From the NCBI GenBank assembly GCA_022788185.1, contig JALEVV010000033.1:1-64000 (forward strand): 64,000 nucleotides of DNA. The letters run 5' to 3'. The notes under the pieces are model-generated. The model saw only the letters and a list, made by a program, of their open reading frames with translations, had not been told where the DNA came from and did no database searches. This DNA comes from Spirochaetales bacterium. GTDB lineage: Bacteria > Spirochaetota > Spirochaetia > Sphaerochaetales > Sphaerochaetaceae. Made by a program: the position numbers and the translations under genes. Below are positions 34,612 to 43,198 of this stretch, piece by piece (position 1 is the stretch's first letter; each line of letters opens with the position of its first letter).

Positions 34612-35182
34612 TTACTTTTCCAGTGGCCATATTTCCCTATCGAAGATATCATTGGCATTTGTTGTATTTTCGTTATTGTACGCAATCCTCCATAATGCTT
34701 TTGCATATTTTCTTGGAAGAGCAATTATTCCGTCTCTGATCATTTCAACCACATTTCTGATGCGAAGGCAGGTAATATCATCTATTCCCGTATTCAGCTG
34801 TGAATCAATAATAGGCTGCAAATGAGCCTCATCTGTTGCAAAAACTGGTATTCCGGTAGCTTTTGCAAATGCCAGGGAGCATGCTTCACCCTTATTTTTC
34901 CCTGGTTTGAGCGGATTAATCATAACTCTTTCGAGTGCCCGGAAAGACATGTCATAAATTGCTCTGCCTGATGCTTTGGTCTACGATTCTGACCTTGCCG
35001 ATTGAAATCAGGTCTGATAGCTGTTTTGTTGCACTTGCCGGATAACGCACCTCTTCAAAGGCGTGCCTATGCATGTAGATTTCATCGGCAATCAATGGCA
35101 GAACCTCAAACAGAAACCGGTATTTCTCGCTGCCACCAAGCTTCAAACAGAAATCTGCATCAATGATTATTTTATCCAGCAC
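34612..35182 (-). pseudogene. PIN-domain protein, frameshifted
   Basis: Two adjacent frames together make a ~190-residue PIN-type protein. The first (35182-34952) begins DKIIIDADFCLKL, with the first acidic residue of a PIN fold; the second (from about 34965) reads FRALERVM then NKGEACSLAFAKATGIPVFATDE, the central Glu and C-terminal Asp pattern. The break lies in the A-run near 34970-34978: reading across it would give DQ-ASGRAIYDMSFRAL. A single-base indel thus disables the gene, unless it is a sequencing error or programmed shift. Its start overlaps the metallopeptidase stop. Confidence 0.65.
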
Positions 35183-36018
35183 TACTGATCCTCCATGATC
35201 TTATCAAGTTCCTCATCAGAAGGAAAAGGATTCCTGAAGGGTTCTGAAATTCCAATGTCAATTGGTTTCAGGTTACTGATATCTAAGAGATATTCCAGCT
35301 TTTCAAAGGTAATCCTATTGTTTTCATAGGCATCGGCAGCCAACTCCGTAAGATTGTCGATTACAATCTTTTCATCTCCCTGAGGAATTGAAAGTGAATA
35401 TCGTTTTCTTCCTGCTGAAACTTCATCTTCACTTGCATTAAGAAATCTGTTTCTCTCCGTCTTTGTTATAAATCCAATTTCAAAAAGCCGTTTGACCATG
35501 GTTCTGTAGGGGACGCAGAACAGCTCAGAAAGTATCAATATATCCTTGAAGGAAACATTTTCAGAGGCTATGCCGTAAGTTCTCAGCTCTTTCAGCAAAA
35601 GTTCTTCTTCCACAAGGAATTCTGCAGCAAAACGATTTGCCTTCAATTCATTACGGTCAGTGGTCGCTTCATCCATGACATCTGCAGGTACTACATCAAT
35701 CCTGTCATCTTTCCATATATGATAGAGTTCATGCCCCGCTGCAAATACCTGGCAATCAATAGGAATTGAAGAGTTGATCACAACAAACGGCTTCTGATTC
35801 TGGCCATCTCCTCTTGCCCCCCTGATCCTGGTAAATCCCCATACAGTGTCTTTTCCTAACGGATAGTAAATAACCCGAGCATAAAGAGAAAGAATCTGAA
35901 AAATCTGAATGCCTATGACATCATTCATTTTTCTGCATACTCCAAGTCTGGAAGCTGCATATTCTTTTACTTCCCGAGCTTCTGCTTCCGTCAATTCCGG
36001 TATTTTTATTTCAGGCAC
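35182..36018 (-). CDS. ImmA/IrrE-family (M78) metallopeptidase
   Basis: 278-residue protein with the zinc-protease motif HELYH (in AAGHELYHIWKD) and FAAEFLVEEE further on, typical of M78 peptidases that cleave XRE-type repressors. The start is a GTG at 36018, overlapping the end of the XRE gene by 8 bp, with GGAGG 9 bases upstream. A longer upstream frame exists but lies wholly inside the XRE gene. Probably releases repression of the module by cutting the XRE protein; the PIN-type gene follows directly. Confidence 0.88.
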   Translation of the reverse strand: MPEIKIPELTEAEAREVKEYAASRLGVCRKMNDVIGIQIFQILSLYARVIYYPLGKDTVWGFTRIRGARGDGQNQKPFVVINSSIPIDCQVFAAGHELYHIWKDDRIDVVPADVMDEATTDRNELKANRFAAEFLVEEELLLKELRTYGIASENVSFKDILILSELFCVPYRTMVKRLFEIGFITKTERNRFLNASEDEVSAGRKRYSLSIPQGDEKIVIDNLTELAADAYENNRITFEKLEYLLDISNLKPIDIGISEPFRNPFPSDEELDKIMEDQ

Positions 36019-36355
36019 GTGCAAGTTCCTCCAAAAACAGAATCTCATCAATGGCAGATCTGAGCATCTCCACTTTTTCACGGGTTTCCTCATCCTGCAT
36101 CGTTCCCATAAAGGCCATGCTCTGCTCAGGTTCACTTTGCGTATCCACCGTAAGTAAGGAATCGGTAGTAGTGCCAAGAACAGAAGCAATCTTTGCCAGT
36201 TCGCTTACATTGATTGCCTTTGCACCATTGATAATCTTGCTCATCACCTGCTTTGAGATGGAAAGTGCATCTGCAAGGCTCTGTTGCGTCATTGATCTAT
36301 TGTCCAGTTCTTTCTGGATATTTGCACCAACCTGGGCAAAGTTTATTGCGTACAT
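36011..36355 (-). CDS. XRE-family transcriptional regulator
   Basis: 114-residue repressor/antitoxin. The N-terminal helix-turn-helix reads MTQQSLADALSISKQVMSKI; the acidic C-terminal tail (DEETREKVEML...) is a probable contact for the M78 peptidase. First gene of the module, with two inverted repeats in its promoter (36384-36400, 36449-36467). Confidence 0.88.
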   Translation of the reverse strand: MYAINFAQVGANIQKELDNRSMTQQSLADALSISKQVMSKIINGAKAINVSELAKIASVLGTTTDSLLTVDTQSEPEQSMAFMGTMQDEETREKVEMLRSAIDEILFLEELARA

Positions 36356-36383
36356 GGTAATCTTTCCTCCTATTCACAAACCT

Positions 36384-36467
36384 CCATTTCATTGAAATGG
36401 ATGGATTGTTTTCCTTCCATGCTCAATATAGTAGTGTATTTTCCAAAAAGTCAATGTTTCATTGACT
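36384..36467 (-). promoter_or_regulatory. XRE module promoter with two operators
   Basis: Two perfect inverted repeats share the half-site TCAATG/CATTGA: CCATTTCA-T-TGAAATGG (36384-36400) and AGTCAATG-TTT-CATTGACT (36449-36467). On the minus strand TTGACT lies in the distal repeat, with TATATT 18 bp downstream as -10. Repressor bound at either site would block transcription or initiation. Confidence 0.65.
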
Positions 36468-36663
36468 AAATAATGATATATTGTTTATGTTTTGTTAACA
36501 TATTACAAAATGGGCTATTTCAGTAAGTGTTTTCTGCACAAAGTTCTCCCTGCTGGTCTGACTGGATAGGTATGGCAAAATGTTCAGCAGGAACTTATCA
36601 TACTTCTGTTCTTCGTCTTTTCGCTTGGGACCAGCGTGGCAGTATAAGATACAGGAGGACAAA

Positions 36664-37129
36664 ATGAAGAAAGCAGCTCTGATAATCATCATGGTAATGC
36701 TGACGGTATCACTCCAGGCGGGAATCGATACGATTCTCTCAGTTAAGACCTACTACACGGGAAACAATATCCCTGCTGCGTTATTTTCAGTCAAACCTTT
36801 TCAGATTCTATGCCGAGTACACCGATGCACCCTATGAAGCATCCTTTTCTCTTGAGTATCTGACAAGGGGACAGTATGGCATTGAAAGTATTTACGGAAA
36901 CAGGGCCGAGCTTAATGCCCATGGCATAGAGAACGTGATGGCCCTTGCCGGTGATAAGACCAGTGTCCTCATGGTCAATACAGGTCTTAATTACTGCCTG
37001 CAGGATGCTTTCAGAGTCGGAGGCTCCTTCACCTGGCAGAAGGACATCACTCACAACAGAAGTGCATACAAAGTAAGTCTGGGAGTCAGCATCAACCCGC
37101 TTGATGTCGACTGGAGTAATCTGTTCTGA
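36664..37129 (+). pseudogene. Small exported protein, frameshifted
   Basis: Begins with a signal peptide (MKKAALIIIMVMLTVSLQAG) after AGGAGG. The frame breaks near 36790: the natural continuation LFRFYAEYTDAPYEASFSLE is in the next frame and runs to the stop at 37127-37129. The combined ~154 residues have alternating aromatic and polar residues and end WSNLF, like a small outer-membrane barrel or its fragment. One-base indel, or sequencing error. Confidence 0.6.
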
Positions 37130-37209
37130 AAAAGTCACCGGTCAGTCGGTGAAAAATACCTTAATTTCCGCTTGGCATGCATGATGCATCACATTGGCGG
37201 AGATAAAGT

Positions 37210-37815
37210 ATGAACAATGATGACAGAACAAGTCTTATGACCCTCTCATTCTTCCTCGGCGGCAGTATCGGGGGCCTATGGGAGACCTTATGGGCACTGC
37301 TTACCCGACATGTGCTTGAGTGGAAGAGCGGTATCATGTTCTTCCCGCTTACCAATCCCATATACGGCTTCGGTGCCCTTATCATAACACTATATGCCTT
37401 AAGGGAAAAAAGGGCATGGATGATATATCTTTTCTCGGTTGTCAGCTGTACTCTGGCCGAGTATTTATTCTCACTGGCCGAAGAGTGGATCTTCGGGACC
37501 GTAAGCTGGGATTACTCATCCCACTTCATGAACATCCAGGGCAGGGTGAACCTGCTTTACTCACTGTTCTGGGGCCTGTTGGGAGTCCTTTTTGCCGGAA
37601 AGCTCGTTCCGGTGCTTGTAGCCAGTGTGAAGAAAAATGGTGAATTTTACCAGGACATCACATTCATCCTCCTCATCCTCTACATACCGCTGGCATTCTT
37701 CTCCCTGATCGGATGCTTCTACACTGCATACGGAAGCGGCAGTCATGAGGTGCTCTCCCGTCTCTTCAGTGGGGATATGATGGCTTTCTTCTATCCCACC
37801 AGAGTTCTAGTTTGA
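37210..37815 (+). CDS. Membrane protein, ABC_trans_CmpB family
   Basis: 201-residue membrane protein with about five hydrophobic segments. GGLWETLW, WDYSSHFMNIQGRVNLLYSL and FWGLLG match the family annotated as putative ABC permease (CmpB, PF06541). The transport role is by name only and not established. AGAT-rich leader; no partner ATPase nearby. Confidence 0.8.
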   Translation: MNNDDRTSLMTLSFFLGGSIGGLWETLWALLTRHVLEWKSGIMFFPLTNPIYGFGALIITLYALREKRAWMIYLFSVVSCTLAEYLFSLAEEWIFGTVSWDYSSHFMNIQGRVNLLYSLFWGLLGVLFAGKLVPVLVASVKKNGEFYQDITFILLILYIPLAFFSLIGCFYTAYGSGSHEVLSRLFSGDMMAFFYPTRVLV

Positions 37816-37845
37816 TTTTCTGCAAGAAATTACTCCCGTTTTCTA

Positions 37846-37898
37846 TTGACGAGTGAGTATTCTTTTTTGTATTCTGTTCAGGCTGGTCATGTACCAGC
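37846..37898 (+). promoter_or_regulatory. rpsD promoter and leader hairpin
   Basis: TTGACG (37846-37851) and TATTCT (37870-37875), 18 bp apart, are followed by a short leader containing the hairpin GCTGGT-CATGT-ACCAGC (37882-37898), 9 bp before the ribosome site. S4 often represses its own mRNA by binding such leaders; whether it does so here is inference. Confidence 0.55.
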
Positions 37899-37926
37899 AT
37901 ACAAAATTTTCGGAGGGTATAAATCT

Positions 37927-38520
37927 ATGGCAAGAAACATGGCTCCTAGATTTAAGCAGTGCAGAAGACTTGGTGTTAATGTATGTGGACATCCCAAGGC
38001 AATGAAGAGAGCAAATGCACCCGCATTTGCAAAGAGAAAGAAGCCTACTGAATACAGTAAGCAGCTTACGGAGAAGCAGAAGCTCAAGGCTTATTACGGC
38101 GTTCTTGAGAAGCAGCTTCACCACTACTTTGAGAAAGCTCTCAAGAGTGACATGATGACCGGTGATGCACTCGTCATCCAGCTCGAGAGAAGACTTGATA
38201 ACGCAGTTTACCGCATTGGTTTCGGTAACTCTATCCGTCTTGCACGCCAGCTCGTATCCCATGGACACATCCTGGTCAACGGCAAGAAAGTCGATATCCC
38301 TTCCTATGAACTCAAGGTCGGCGATGTAGTCTCCCTCAAGGAGAGCTCAAGAAAGAACGAGCACTTCAGAGACTGCTTCCTCGGTCATCCCGCTTTCAAT
38401 CTTCCCTACTTCGAGAAGAATGAGGACGAGTTCTCCGGAAAGCTTACAAGACTTCCTGAAAGAAGCGAGATCCCTGTAGAAGTTAACGACCAGTTCGTTG
38501 TTGAGTACTACAGCAAATAA
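37927..38520 (+). CDS. rpsD: 30S ribosomal protein S4
   Basis: 197-residue primary 16S rRNA-binding protein. The central S4 RNA-binding domain reads [20 protein letters not shown] with [17 protein letters not shown]. Start at 37927 after GGAGGG. It stands alone, outside the usual alpha operon, as is common in spirochaetes. Only two cysteines (Cys12 and Cys20) remain in the N-terminal region, so a zinc site is doubtful. Confidence 0.96.
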   Translation: MARNMAPRFKQCRRLGVNVCGHPKAMKRANAPAFAKRKKPTEYSKQLTEKQKLKAYYGVLEKQLHHYFEKALKSDMMTGDALVIQLERRLDNAVYRIGFGNSIRLARQLVSHGHILVNGKKVDIPSYELKVGDVVSLKESSRKNEHFRDCFLGHPAFNLPYFEKNEDEFSGKLTRLPERSEIPVEVNDQFVVEYYSK

Positions 38521-38721
38521 TAACCTTTACTGCATGACACTGCCCCCAGGCGGAGGAAAACCCGGCCACATACGGGAAACTCTGAAGCTGCATCCCCATT
38601 CCCATTTTCTGGATGCATCCAAGGAACGTTCTTTGACGGCTGCCCTCAAAAACAAAGAGCGATCGGAAGCTGAAGGGACAGTAAATGTGAGAGACCATCG
38701 GATAACCGGTGGTCTTTTTTT
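38521..38721 (+). ncRNA. Candidate small RNA or structured rpsD 3' UTR
   Basis: 170 bp after the rpsD stop carry no supported reading frame but end in a strong terminator (38692-38721). TTTACTG near 38525 can pair with CAGTAAA near 38679-38685, closing a ~160-nt domain; inner stretches show further pairing. Length and closing stem recall 6S RNA, but I could not match its conserved bubble, so the class is open. Confidence 0.4.
38692..38721 (+). terminator. Strong intrinsic terminator
   Basis: Perfect 10-bp stem AGACCATCGG / CCGGTGGTCT with an ATAA loop and seven T. Ends rpsD and/or the candidate RNA. Confidence 0.9.
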
Positions 38722-38887
38722 GTTTGCCCTGCATGAGTCTTAACTTTGTGGTGAAAGTCCAATGCGGGAACGGTTCCGGTTGCAGGGGCATAAAAGCAAT
38801 GCTTGGCCTGAAGGAACAGGATTGCCACTCTGCGAGCAGCCCCCCATACAGGCCCCGGACATTTGGATGAGTGTGCAGGATAAGGCA
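38722..38887. other. Unexplained non-coding stretch
   Basis: G+C-rich compared with the repeats after it, no supported gene. GTGGTGAAAGTCC, GGTTCCGGTTGCAGG and TTTGGATGAGTGTGCAGG give the impression of a structured RNA or the 5' part of a group II intron-like retroelement, but I cannot identify it. Confidence 0.3.
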
Positions 38888-39024
38888 TAACTTCACTGAC
38901 TACTTCAATGTAACTTCACTAACTACTTCAATGTAACTTCACTATCAACTTCAATATAACTTCACTAACTACTTCATTACAACTTCACTAACTACTTCAA
39001 TACAACTTCAATAAGACTTTGAAG
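38888..39024. repeat. 23-bp tandem repeats with helically phased ACTTCA hexamers
   Basis: Five 23-bp units start at 38888, 38911, 38934, 38957 and 38980, with a divergent sixth at 39003. Each holds ACTTCA (or a close variant) twice, 12 and 11 bp apart, so the hexamer recurs about once per helical turn. The inverse TGAAGT follows twice near 39018-39035. The period is not a multiple of three and no frame stays open, so it is non-coding; probably a protein-binding array. Confidence 0.85.
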
Positions 39025-39241
39025 TTGTTGAAGTACTCCGTATTCCTGAGTCCGTTGGTTTCCTCTTCTTTATCTGTTCCTGACGGGGAGATCAGCTGTG
39101 GAGTGTTTTCTCCTGTGAGAAATGGAAGGATAATAGTCTGTATTTTATGGATGGATAACTCTCTGGGGAAAAGCCATATATGCTTACAATATAGTTAAAT
39201 GACCTGAATGTAGGGTATATGCAGAAAGGAAATGATACAAG

Positions 39242-39282
39242 TTTTACACTCATTTTACACCTTATCATGTTGGCATTTTACA
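39242..39282 (+). promoter_or_regulatory. Pho-type box upstream of pstS
   Basis: TTTTACA occurs at 39242-39248, 39253-39259 (11 bp later) and 39276-39282. Direct repeats of TT(A/T)ACA at 11-bp period are the binding pattern of PhoB/PhoP response regulators. A phoB-like gene lies in the same operon. Confidence 0.65.
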
Positions 39283-39320
39283 TTCATCCAATATAGTCAC
39301 GGCCAAGGAGACAAAAAGAA

Positions 39321-40130
39321 ATGAAAAAATTTGTTATAACTCTCGCTGTTGCCCTTCTTGCTTCAGCAATGATTTTTGCCAATGGCGCCAAGGAAGTTGG
39401 CGGTGTCGTTTCAACTGATGGTTCCACTTCAATGGAGAAGGTTATCGGATCTCTCGGTGAGGCATTCATGAGCAACAACAATGGTGTCACCTTCACATAT
39501 AACCCCACAGGTTCCAGCTCCGGTATTCAGGCAGTTCAGGAAGGCCGCTGTGATATCGGTCTTTCCTCAAGAAGCCTCAAGGACGCTGAAAAGGCTAACG
39601 GTCTTAAGGAAACAGTCCTGGCTCTCGACGGTATCGCAATTGTCGTGAACCCCGCAAACCCCATCAACGAGCTCTCTCTTGAGCAGCTGGCAGATGTTTA
39701 TACAGGTGCAATCAAAAACTGGAAGGAATTAGACGGCGCTGATGCCGAGATCGTCCTTATCGGCCGTGAAGCAGGTTCCGGCACAAGGGATGGCTTTGAG
39801 TCTATCACAAATACTGCGGATAAGTGCCTCTACCGCCAGGAGCTTACAAGTACAGGCGATGTCATCGCCACTGTCGCACAGAACGAGAATGCAATCGGAT
39901 ACGCTTCACTCTCAGCCGTAAAGGATACAATCAAGGCTGTGAAGATCGACGGCGTCGTTCCGACTGAGGAGAGCGTCAAGGATGGTTCATACAAGGTCCA
40001 GCGCCCCTTCGTTCTGGTGACTGTTGAGAACAAGGCACTCAGTGCAACAGCTCAGAACTTCTTCGACTGGATCCTGAGCGCTGAAGCCGCCCCGATCATC
40101 TCAAAGGCCGGTGCCATCCCCGTGGTATGA
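39321..40130 (+). CDS. pstS: Phosphate-binding protein PstS
   Basis: 269-residue secreted phosphate receptor. The signal peptide ends MIFANG, again with no lipobox cysteine. Phosphate-loop residues are seen in STSMEKVIGSL and GREAGSGTRDGFE. Feeds PstCAB. AAGGAG precedes the start; the gene heads the pst-pho operon and is likely induced by phosphate starvation through the Pho-type boxes. Confidence 0.95.
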   Translation: MKKFVITLAVALLASAMIFANGAKEVGGVVSTDGSTSMEKVIGSLGEAFMSNNNGVTFTYNPTGSSSGIQAVQEGRCDIGLSSRSLKDAEKANGLKETVLALDGIAIVVNPANPINELSLEQLADVYTGAIKNWKELDGADAEIVLIGREAGSGTRDGFESITNTADKCLYRQELTSTGDVIATVAQNENAIGYASLSAVKDTIKAVKIDGVVPTEESVKDGSYKVQRPFVLVTVENKALSATAQNFFDWILSAEAAPIISKAGAIPVV

Positions 40131-40134
40131 CAGC

Positions 40135-40986
40135 ATGAAAGAGAAGATAATCAGCTTCATCTTCACAATACTCGGACTGATCGCGGTAGCACTTGTCCTC
40201 GTGATAACTCTCTACCTCCTTGTGGCAGGAATCCCTGCCATAAGGGAGATCGGACTCTTCGAGTTCCTCTTCGGACGTACCTGGAAGAGTACTGGACAGG
40301 ATCCTCAGTTCGGGATCCTTCCCTTTATATTGACCAGTATTTACGGAACATGCGGTGCGATGGTGATCGGACTCCCGATAGGATTCTTTGCTTCCGTCTG
40401 TCTTGCAAAGATGGTCCCTGCCAGGATCAAGGATCTCTTCGAGGTCCTGATCGGAGTGCTCTCCGGCATCCCCTCCGTAGTCTACGGTCTCGTGGGTATG
40501 CTGGTACTGGTACCCTTCATAAGAAAGGTTTTCAACCTGCCTGACGGTGCTTCGCTTTTCGCGGCAATCCTGGTCCTCTCACTGATGATCCTTCCGTCTG
40601 TAATAAAGGTGTCCCTCACAAGCCTTGAAGCCGTTCCCCGCGATTACGAGGAAGCTTCCCTGGCGCTGGGTGCAACCGAGACGGAAACCTACTTCCGCAT
40701 CACGGTGCCTGCAGCAAAGAGCGGTATCTTCACCAGTATCGTCCTGGGTATCGGCCGTGCGATCGGAGAGGCCATGGCAGTCATGATGGTTGCGGGAAAC
40801 GTTGCCAACATGCCGTCCCTCTTCTCAAGTGTCAGGTTCCTCACAACCGCCGTTGCGATCGAAATGTCATACTCTTCCGGACTTCAGCGTGACGCTCTCT
40901 TCTCAATCGCACTCGTGCTGTTCGTGTTCATCATGCTCATCAACAGCGTGCTCAGCGTGATAAAGAAAGGTAAGAAGGATGAATAG
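40135..40986 (+). CDS. pstC: Phosphate ABC transporter permease PstC
   Basis: 283-residue permease with six hydrophobic segments. GIPSVVYGLVGM, DYEEASLALGATETETYF (EAA loop) and GRAIGEAMAVMMVAG are characteristic. Start at 40135, 4 bp after the pstS stop. Confidence 0.94.
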   Translation: MKEKIISFIFTILGLIAVALVLVITLYLLVAGIPAIREIGLFEFLFGRTWKSTGQDPQFGILPFILTSIYGTCGAMVIGLPIGFFASVCLAKMVPARIKDLFEVLIGVLSGIPSVVYGLVGMLVLVPFIRKVFNLPDGASLFAAILVLSLMILPSVIKVSLTSLEAVPRDYEEASLALGATETETYFRITVPAAKSGIFTSIVLGIGRAIGEAMAVMMVAGNVANMPSLFSSVRFLTTAVAIEMSYSSGLQRDALFSIALVLFVFIMLINSVLSVIKKGKKDE

Positions 40987-41821
40987 AAAACTGTATAATA
41001 CCTCGATGAGGGTAATCTCATACGCAGCAACCCTGCTGGTAGCGGCCCTGACGTTCGCCCTGGTGCTGTACGTCCTGCTGAAGGGAGCCGGGAGCATTAC
41101 CTGGGAACTCCTTTCCACATCTCCCTCCTACCTGGAGGAACGCATCGGAATTCTTCCCGATATCGTTAACACGATTTACCTCGTCATCACCACACTCATA
41201 ATTGTCCTGCCGCTTGGTGTGGGAGCGGCCATCTACCTCAATGAATATGCAACCAACAGGAAGATCGTGGCTCTGATCGAAGCAGCTGCGGAGACGCTTT
41301 CCGGTATCCCCTCGATCATCTACGGTCTTGTCGGAATGCTCCTGTTCTGCCAGTTCTTCTCCCTCAGGACATCACTGATTTCAGGAAGCCTTACCCTGGT
41401 TATCATGACGCTTCCCACCATCATGAGAACCACTCAGGAAAGCCTTAAGACCGTTCCGGACAGCTACAGGGAAGGTGCCGCGGCCCTCGGCGCAGGTAAG
41501 TGGAGGGTCATCAGGACGGTAGTACTTCCCTCTGCGGTGGGAGGCATCCTCACCGGATGTATTCTCTCTGTGGGAAGAATCCTCGGCGAAAGCGCCGCAC
41601 TTCTTTTCACCATGGGCTTTGCCCACACGCTGAATGACTACTTCACCGCGCTCTCTTCCTCGGGAGCAACGCTCACCATCGCACTCTATGTCTATGCGAA
41701 GGAGCAGGGTGAATTCGAGGTTGCCTTCGCAATTGCCTCGATCCTGATGGTACTGACCATTCTGATCAACCTACTCTCATATTCGCTTGAGAGATATTTC
41801 CAAAGGAGAAATGCACGATGA
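40979..41821 (+). CDS. pstA: Phosphate ABC transporter permease PstA
   Basis: 280-residue permease with six hydrophobic segments. [28 protein letters not shown] (EAA loop) and [15 protein letters not shown] fit PstA. Overlaps pstC by 8 bp and pstB by 4 bp. Confidence 0.94.
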   Translation: MNRKLYNTSMRVISYAATLLVAALTFALVLYVLLKGAGSITWELLSTSPSYLEERIGILPDIVNTIYLVITTLIIVLPLGVGAAIYLNEYATNRKIVALIEAAAETLSGIPSIIYGLVGMLLFCQFFSLRTSLISGSLTLVIMTLPTIMRTTQESLKTVPDSYREGAAALGAGKWRVIRTVVLPSAVGGILTGCILSVGRILGESAALLFTMGFAHTLNDYFTALSSSGATLTIALYVYAKEQGEFEVAFAIASILMVLTILINLLSYSLERYFQRRNAR

Positions 41822-42570
41822 ACATTATTGAGAGCAGGAAGCTCAATCTCTGGTATGGAGAGCACCATGCCCTTAAGGATATAGATCTCTCGATCGGGAG
41901 CAACTCCGTGACTGCCTTCATCGGGCCTTCAGGCTGCGGAAAGAGTACGTTCCTCAAAACCCTCAACCGCATGAACGACCTGGTTCAGGGCGTCAGGATC
42001 GAAGGAGAGGTCCTCTATGACGGATCGGACATCTACGCTCCCGGCGTCGATGTAAACCTCCTCAGGAAGGAAGTGGGCATGGTATTCCAGAAGCCCAATC
42101 CCTTCATGATGAGCATCTACGACAACATCGCCTACGGTCCCAGGACCCATGGAGTCAGGAACAAGGCAGAACTTGATGAGACCGTTGAGGAGTCACTGAA
42201 GGGCGCAGCCCTCTGGGATGAGGTCAAGGACAGGCTGAAGAAGAGCGCCCTTGGTCTTTCCGGCGGCCAGCAGCAGAGACTATGCATCGCCCGTGCCCTT
42301 GCCGTGAAGCCCAAAGTGCTTCTCATGGATGAGCCGACATCGGCCCTTGACCCGATTTCCACATCCAGGATCGAGGATCTTGTCATGCAGCTGAGGGAAA
42401 AGTACACGATCGTAATTGTCACCCACAACATGCAGCAGGCAGTCAGAATAAGCGATACCACCGCTTTCTTCCTGCTCGGGGATCTCATCGAGACAGGTAA
42501 GACCGAGGAGCTTTTCAGCAACCCGAAGCAGAAGAAGACTGAAGATTACATTACAGGAAGGTTTGGCTGA
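41818..42570 (+). CDS. pstB: Phosphate ABC transporter ATPase PstB
   Basis: 250-residue ABC ATPase. Walker [10 protein letters not shown], signature LSGGQQQR, Walker [12 protein letters not shown] and switch His THNMQQ are intact; the PstB-specific LNRMNDL is present. Overlaps phoU by 8 bp. Confidence 0.96.
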   Translation: MNIIESRKLNLWYGEHHALKDIDLSIGSNSVTAFIGPSGCGKSTFLKTLNRMNDLVQGVRIEGEVLYDGSDIYAPGVDVNLLRKEVGMVFQKPNPFMMSIYDNIAYGPRTHGVRNKAELDETVEESLKGAALWDEVKDRLKKSALGLSGGQQQRLCIARALAVKPKVLLMDEPTSALDPISTSRIEDLVMQLREKYTIVIVTHNMQQAVRISDTTAFFLLGDLIETGKTEELFSNPKQKKTEDYITGRFG

Positions 42571-43192
42571 TATGAGAGAAAACTACAGAAAACAGCTTGA
42601 GAGCCTCTCAAGGGAGCTCATTGCCATGGGCTCACTCTGTGAGAGTGCCATTGATATGTGCATAAAGGTCATCAGCCGCAGTGAGGCTGTGGGCGATGAC
42701 ATCAAGGTGCTTGAAGGCGAGATCAACTCAAAGGAGAGGGAGCTTGAGAACCTGTGCATCAAGATCCTGCTCCAGCAGCAGCCGGTGGCAAGTGACCTCA
42801 GGTTCATTTCCGCCGCCCTCAAGATGGTAACCGATCTTGAGCGTATCGGCGACAATGCGGCTGACATCGCTGAAGTTGCGGCCTACATCGGTCAGCTCGG
42901 CGAGGGTGAGAGGAAGGTCTTCTCCGATCTTTCAGACTCCGTCAGACAGATCGTGCGCAACGCAATCGATGCATTCGTGCGCAGGGATACGGAGCTTGCT
43001 AAAGAGACGATTGAGTACGATAATGTGGTTGATGCCCTCTTCGTGAAGGTGAAGCACCTCGTTATCGAGTCCATCGACAGGGAGAATGCCGACGGTGAGA
43101 GCATCATCGACCTGCTGATGTGTGCAAAGTATTTTGAGCGCATCGGGGACCATGCCGTGAACGTCGCCAGATGGGCCATATTCGCAAAGTGA
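42563..43192 (+). CDS. phoU: Phosphate signalling regulator PhoU
   Basis: 209-residue helical protein made of two three-helix bundles with D-x-E-R-IGD motifs at the metal sites ([15 protein letters not shown] and [15 protein letters not shown]). Links the Pst transporter to PhoR, keeping the kinase off when phosphate is plentiful. Confidence 0.95.
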   Translation: MADMRENYRKQLESLSRELIAMGSLCESAIDMCIKVISRSEAVGDDIKVLEGEINSKERELENLCIKILLQQQPVASDLRFISAALKMVTDLERIGDNAADIAEVAAYIGQLGEGERKVFSDLSDSVRQIVRNAIDAFVRRDTELAKETIEYDNVVDALFVKVKHLVIESIDRENADGESIIDLLMCAKYFERIGDHAVNVARWAIFAK

Positions 43193-43198
43193 GGTTTT

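Noticed and set aside
35182-36189. 335-codon version of the M78 peptidase
   Set aside because: The extra N-terminal residues are the XRE gene read in another frame; the GTG at 36018 has a GGAGG site.
36495-36692. Minus-strand frame with KRKDEEQKYDKFL and SSQTSRENFVQ
   Set aside because: Its composition is protein-like and it could be a fragment of an old gene, but I could not tie it to a family and it has no ribosome site.
38498-38743. Plus-strand 81-codon frame after rpsD
   Set aside because: Runs through the terminator hairpin, lacks a ribosome site and has no recognisable product; the region reads better as RNA.
38888-39024. Possible CRISPR array
   Set aside because: The 23-bp units follow each other directly without spacers of different sequence, and no cas gene is present. 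It is a tandem repeat.
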